Positions 59,467 through 64,000 of a DNA stretch of 64,000 bases are shown piece after piece. Numbering within the stretch: the stretch's first letter is position 1; every line of letters starts with the position of its first letter. Under the pieces are notes generated by a model that was not told the origin of the DNA, did no database searches, and saw nothing but the letters and a program-made list of their open reading frames with translations. A program made the position numbers and the translations under genes. Source of the DNA: Earliella scabrosa. Its lineage: Eukaryota > Basidiomycota > Agaricomycetes > Polyporales > Polyporaceae. The DNA lies in the NCBI GenBank assembly GCA_022605405.1, contig JABYQQ010000007.1, forward strand, positions 1,054,001 through 1,118,000, given 5' to 3'.

Positions 59467-60992
59467 CTTGGATCAATGGACGACAGGACTGGCACCACGG
59501 CAACTCGAGCGCGTTCGGACGCGACTCGTGAGCTGTTCCTGCATCGCTCGTCCCAATGTGGTCGGAAGGAGTAGACCCGAAAGATGGAGGAGGGATGGGA
59601 GGGAGGACCCGGATGAGAGAAGGAGAAGCCATGACGAGGATGACGAAGGGGGTGGGGGATTCGGGGTGTTGGATCTGTTGAGATGGGGTGCGAATGCTCT
59701 ACATTTTGAGAAGAGGGTCCGACAGCGTTGTATATGAGGGCGTTGAAGCCCCCTGGCGCTAGCGCTACGACGGGCACTTGGTTGTGCTCTGTTGTGCACG
59801 GCCGCTAACACCACCTCTGCAGTGACGTCATCCCACAGTTATGGATGAGAGATGATCTTCCCCAGATTATGGCGGTTTCCCTGCTGTTCCGTGTACAATC
59901 AGCCCTGGGGACTTCCACCCGGCATTCCAAATAGAACGGCGCGTACCGGTCGGCCACGTTTCTACCATGTATATTAAGTATCCGAGTATAAGTGGCACTG
60001 CTGGATAGGCACGCCCGAATGCGTGAGCCACAGTTGAAAGTCATATGAGACAGACAAGTACTTACCTGACAGTTGTGCGGCAAAGCGTTCCAAGCCTGCT
60101 GTCTCCATCCGAACAGATAGTTCAATGCCCGAACCCAGCTTGCTTGAGTCCGATGAGTTATCACCGCGCAAACCGCAAGGCGTACAGGACACCGATGGGA
60201 TCTATGACGTCATGCCATATATAGGAATTTGTAGTAGGAACCATGGGCTGACACGGCTGTGGTCGTATACCCCAGCTGCACAAGGCACCGTGCACCGTAC
60301 TCGTCGGTGCTCTGCGAGAGCAGAACGCGTGTGTGGGCAGCCGACAGCGCCGGGGCGGCGACTAGTGAGAGAAGCGGCGATGCCTACTATCTTCTCCCCA
60401 CCTCGGGCACATGTCGTGGGGTCGGCATGGCCCGTAAGGAGGCTGCCGAACCTGCGGCGGTTTCATGTCGATGTTCGTGATGACCGGGGGGCTTCCGAGA
60501 TACCTGTCGGGCCCGCCTGCTATTCCAGCGCAGCGGAGCGTGTCACCGACGCACTCCCCTGCTTGAGTGCGACAGAACTCAGAGATCGAACAAGGTCTGG
60601 ACCAGGAGCAACGGATGGAAGTTGGCAGCAGACCGCAATGTGGAGAGAGAAGCGGGGGGACGCGCAGAGACTTGAGCTTGCGCAGCCTCGGAGTGTAGAT
60701 GAAGAGGAATGGACGGAACGGACTCGGAGACTCTGCGAAGACGGTATTTGCCGGCGGGCGTATGAGGATGTGGTGACGAGATTCCGTCACATCCATCTTC
60801 GGGCCCCAACCGCAGCGTGCTCCTGTTTGCGTGCTCCCAGCTTGGACTGAACCAACACGACGCGCCCCCGGCCCTGGTTGGCTGCCTGCCCTCGTCTCCG
60901 CAATCCGCCCGGCCCCCAAGAGCCTGCAAGACGCGGCAAGACATCAAGACACACTCCTACTTGGCAACCTTGCGCACCGACCGAACATCACT
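59467..60992. other. intergenic, promoter of the zinc-cluster gene and of the membrane protein
   Basis: 1.5 kb. It probably holds the missing first exon(s) of the zinc-cluster gene. A 241-codon plus-strand frame (60125-60850) has no domain and overlaps an equally open minus-strand frame, so I do not call it a gene. Confidence 0.4.
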
Positions 60993-62159
60993 ATGCGGCT
61001 CTATGCTTGGCTCTGTCTCGCGGGCTTGTTGGACGTGACGCTGGCTGCTGCTGCTCTCGGACGCCCGGCGACCATCCATAACGTACGAGGCGAATTCGAA
61101 GGCTTTGGGTTCCTCGACGGGCTGGAGCACAAGACGGACACCGAGCGGCCGATCTACCACTTCGGTACGGAGACCGCGACGCGCACCACGGACGAGTCTT
61201 CTGCAGCAACGTCTCTCAGTTCGACGACCTCTTCGGCGACGACGAGCAAGGGAAAGCACAAGGAAGCCGAGAGCATCACCACCGGGACCGCGTACTCCAT
61301 CATCGGGACCATCCCCCCACTAGAATCTCCCAGCGGATCCGCCCCTTCCGCCCACCCCGCGGCGCACACGCCCACATCTGCGAGCTCACCTCCAGGCACA
61401 CCCTCAGCGGCGTCAGCAGCGGGCACGTCGTCGTCGTCCAGCGGAGGCGGGAGCGAGTGGAAGATCATCGGGGTCGCGGTCATCGTGTTCAGCGCGGTCG
61501 CCGCGATCCTCCTCCTCTCCGTCTTCTTCGACCACTGGTGGCGCTTCGTGCGCGACCTCATCTGGCGTCGCCGCCGCCGGTCCAACCCGGAGGAACTCGT
61601 CCCCGACTGGGAGAAGGCGGAATGGGACCTGAGGGGCGAGGACAGACAGCGCTACCCGTCGTTCACGTCCCTCCCGAGCTTGCCGGTCGTCCGCCCCCCT
61701 TCTCAGCTGGAGACCACCGAACGCCCACATGTGCAGTCTCCGCTGCCGGTCGCAGGTGCGAATGGGAGAGGGGTGAGGGATGTGCACGCAAGGGGCGGGG
61801 CGCTCGCAAGGCAGCTGAGTGGGACGTCTGGGATGAGGCCGCTGTCGACCACGCAACTCTCCGGGTCGAGTTCTGGATATGCGGGCGTTGGCCTTGTTGG
61901 GCTCGGGCTGGATCGAATGGGAAGCACGAGCAGGAACGGCCAGGTCGTCTCCCCCAGGCTTGCTGCAGGGTCTGGGAGGTCGCCAGCGCAGCAGCATACA
62001 CCGAGGCTCGGCGCTGGCCAGGCTAAACCTCTCGATACCGCTCAGACTTCGAGGTTGGGGTGCGGGAACGGCACTACGGGTGCAAGAGGGGGCGGGAACC
62101 CCTTCGATGACGTGCACTCGCCGACTCCAGACGATGTGTATGGGGGGATGGCTGATTGA
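60993..62159 (+). CDS. single-pass Ser/Thr-rich membrane protein (MID2-like layout)
   Basis: Single exon, 388 residues. Signal peptide MRLYAWLCLAGLLDVTLA, a short N-terminal part, then a Ser/Thr/Pro/Ala-rich ectodomain (residues ~60-150), a membrane helix (IIGVAVIVFSAVAAILLLSVF), the basic stop-transfer RRRRRSN and a 190-residue polar cytosolic tail with many Ser-Pro sites. This is the layout of fungal wall-stress sensors and Mid2/Wsc-like proteins, but no WSC or other named domain is present, so sensor function is only a guess. Confidence 0.7.
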   Translation: MRLYAWLCLAGLLDVTLAAAALGRPATIHNVRGEFEGFGFLDGLEHKTDTERPIYHFGTETATRTTDESSAATSLSSTTSSATTSKGKHKEAESITTGTAYSIIGTIPPLESPSGSAPSAHPAAHTPTSASSPPGTPSAASAAGTSSSSSGGGSEWKIIGVAVIVFSAVAAILLLSVFFDHWWRFVRDLIWRRRRRSNPEELVPDWEKAEWDLRGEDRQRYPSFTSLPSLPVVRPPSQLETTERPHVQSPLPVAGANGRGVRDVHARGGALARQLSGTSGMRPLSTTQLSGSSSGYAGVGLVGLGLDRMGSTSRNGQVVSPRLAAGSGRSPAQQHTPRLGAGQAKPLDTAQTSRLGCGNGTTGARGGGNPFDDVHSPTPDDVYGGMAD

Positions 62160-62306
62160 GAGCGGGTAGGCTTCGCGGATCCAGAACTGGCAGAAGGGTG
62201 AGGGGAAACAGAGAGCCGCACATTGTACTATCCACCACACGTTGCTGTATCCCACATCATTTTCACATTGCTACCTGACGATGTCTCCACATGAAGGATT
62301 GTATGA

Positions 62307-62626
62307 TCATGCGTTTGTCGTAGGAGTAGACTTGCAGGTCGTCGCAGCGTCGCTGGGCGGCGGGAAGATCTTCTCCAACTGGTCAGACACTAGGATGCCG
62401 ATGCCCGCAAATGCAGTGATCGCGATTGAAACACGCAGACGCGTCTTTGCAGGGAGCACTGTGATGCACCAGAACAGATCACTCGGGGCATTCTCGAGGT
62501 GTGAAATGTGAAGTCCTCACCTGCCCATGACTCAAATATTGACCTCTCCTGAACTGGCTTCGTCCGAAATCTGAATTGGGGTTTCTTTGGTTTGGAAGGA
62601 GGCAGTTGTCTTGGAGTCTCAGCCAT
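62307..62626 (-). CDS. 85-residue single-pass membrane protein
   Basis: Two exons on the minus strand (62626-62521, 62458-62307) joined by a 62-nt GTGAGG..CAG intron. The protein has a basic, Pro-rich start (MAETPRQLPPSKPKKPQFRF), then RSIFESW, then a single membrane helix (RVSIAITAFAGIGILVSDQL) and a short polar tail. The size and layout resemble small mitochondrial inner-membrane assembly proteins, but I do not recognise a named family. It is divergent from riboflavin synthase with 196 nt between starts. Support comes from the clean splice and frame across two exons; no known homologue is claimed. Confidence 0.6.
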
Positions 62627-62822
62627 CGTGGAGTGTCGAGAGGTGATGGTGAGAGACAAAGAGAGACAGAGCGCAGTGCGACGAGACGGGCGCGTCGGGA
62701 CGCGCCGCACCTGGACCACGCTCCGTAAGCCGCAAGACAGCTTGCATTCGGGCATCCAACTCCTCGGATACATCTAGGTCCGGAACCTCAGCAGCGTAAC
62801 TGCGCATCGTTGTGAAAGCCAA

Positions 62823-63725
62823 ATGTTCACAGGTCTGGTATGCCATCGTATATCTTCTCTGCCTCTTTGACTGAAATTACTCCCGACAGATCGAGCACCT
62901 CGGGACGGTCACTGACATCGTGCACGATGCGGGGGGCTGCACGCTCACAATCGGAGACTCTGCGCCCATCCTGGGCGATTGCCACGTCGGAGACTCGATT
63001 GCGGTCAACGGCGCGTGCCTGACGGTGGTCGAGTTTGACAAGACGGACAAGGGCGGGTGGTTCACGGTCTGGCTCGCGAACGAGACCCTCGACAGGACCG
63101 ACCTCGGTGCGTTGCCCTGCCTACGCTGCACTGCACGATCGGGCGTGAGGGGGTCATTAATGAACACACACACGTCATACGTCTAGGCGAGCGCAAGGTC
63201 GGGGATCAGGTTAACTTGGAGCGCGCGATGGGTGCGCATGTGCGGTTTGGAGGGCATTTCGTGCAGGTGCGTGTGCTGGCTGGAACGGTGTGCGGATGCG
63301 GTTCGCGTTGACCTCAGTCCCTCTGGCAGGCGCATGTCGACACGACGGCTATGCTGATCGAGAAGACCCCCGACGGAGACTCTTTGCGCCTGCTGTTCGA
63401 ACTGCCAGAGCCCACACCGGAGCGGCCGTCGCTGCTGCCGTATCTTATCCCGAAGGGCTATGTCGCGATCGACGGGACGTCGCTGACACTGACGGCAGTA
63501 GACGACGCCCGTCGCACTTTCGGTGTGATGCTCATCAAGCACACGCAGGAGAAGATCACGCTCAGCAAGAAGGCGGTCGGGGCGAAGGTGAACATCGAGG
63601 TCGACATGGTCGGCAAGTTTGTAGCAAAGGGTGTGGAGGCGGCGCTGAGCGGAGGGGGCGGACTGTTGCCCGCGCTGATTGAAAAAGTCGTTGAGGACGT
63701 GCTGGTCAAGAAGGGGCTCGTTTAG
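62823..63725 (+). CDS. RIB5: riboflavin synthase alpha chain
   Basis: Four exons (62823-62837, 62890-63106, 63187-63266, 63330-63725), 235 residues. It starts with the invariant MFTGLIEHLGTV, split after codon five by an intron. Barrel one has GDSIAVNGACLTVVEF and FGGHFVQAHVDTTA; barrel two has IPKGYVAIDGTSLTLTAVDD. The enzyme (a trimer) converts two 6,7-dimethyl-8-ribityllumazine molecules to riboflavin plus a pyrimidine, the last step of vitamin B2 synthesis; cytosolic. One detail is QAHVD where most relatives have QGHVD. Confidence 0.96.
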
Positions 63726-63941
63726 TGACCGTGCGGGGCGGGGAGGATGAAGTGAACGCAGTCTCGTAATTGAACGTGTACTACCCGATTTGCCATATAT
63801 GGTAGCTCGCTAAATTGACGGGGGCGTCCGCCTGGAGCAGCCTCAGCCGACCTCCGACCTCAACCTTCCCGCTATCCCTCTCCTCCGACGCCATCCTCCT
63901 CCCTCTAACTTCCTCTTCTCCCTCGCCATCGTCTGGCCTAC

Positions 63942-64000
63942 ATGGAAGGCCAGCTTAAGCCTAAGGTCAGCTCCGCAGGGACGTCTGAGCAACAGGTCAT
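63942..64000 (+). CDS. probable start of a further gene, cut by the right edge
   Basis: An ATG (MEGQLKPKVSSAGTSEQQ) stays open to the window end and is preceded by a long CT-rich leader (63870-63930), as seen before other genes here. Too short to name. Confidence 0.35.
   Translation, partial: MEGQLKPKVSSAGTSEQQV

Noticed and set aside
60125..60850. 241-codon open frame on the plus strand
   Set aside because: No domain, no signal, irregular composition, and an equally open frame on the other strand; looks like GC-rich chance.

Overview
The window reads as a chromosomal segment of a filamentous basidiomycete, most likely an Agaricomycete wood-decay fungus of the polypore kind. The reasons are GC-rich coding DNA, many short spliceosomal introns (mostly 48-70 nt, GT..AG), 18-30 nt micro-exons, a secreted class II peroxidase with versatile-peroxidase residues, a GH5 exo-beta-1,3-glucanase, a P450 of basidiomycete type, and fungus-specific tandem families. 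I rebuilt the exon structures by hand. For every complete spliced gene listed, the exon lengths sum to a whole number of codons.

Layout. 1-5.2 kb: a partial F-box gene (minus), a glutathione transferase and a membrane-anchored, catalytically degenerate aspartic-protease-like protein. 5.2-30.7 kb is an accessory island with two tandem arrays. Array one (7.5-13.8 kb) has three paralogues, each with an N-terminal domain carrying a GD(V/I)W motif and two C-terminal SAM-like helical domains. A complete 11-exon cytochrome P450 (minus) follows. Array two (17.2-30.3 kb) has three long paralogues of a fungal 2-oxoglutarate/Fe(II) oxygenase-like family. Copy 1 keeps the metal ligands, while copies 2 and 3 have lost them in a micro-exon. 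Copies 1 and 2 end in a basic stretch plus a SUMO-interaction-like VIDLT motif, which is broken in copy 3.

30.7-40 kb is conserved core: TRM6 (minus), a UCS myosin chaperone and a class I myosin, the last two side by side and functionally linked. 41.9-47.6 kb is a secretome block: a versatile-type peroxidase and three Kre9/Knh1-type small secreted proteins. 48-54.2 kb holds mitochondrial EF-Ts, a taxilin-like coiled-coil protein with an embedded SUMO-like domain, and UDP-GlcNAc pyrophosphorylase (minus). 55.9-63.7 kb holds an exo-beta-1,3-glucanase, a Zn2Cys6 regulator (minus, 5' end unresolved), a single-pass Ser/Thr-rich membrane protein, an 85-residue membrane protein (minus) and riboflavin synthase. 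A probable new gene starts at the right edge.

The points most worth following up are the two neighbouring nuclear-looking tandem arrays, the stepwise loss of the iron site in array two, and the taxilin/SUMO-like fusion. I cannot assign a pathway to the island from sequence alone.
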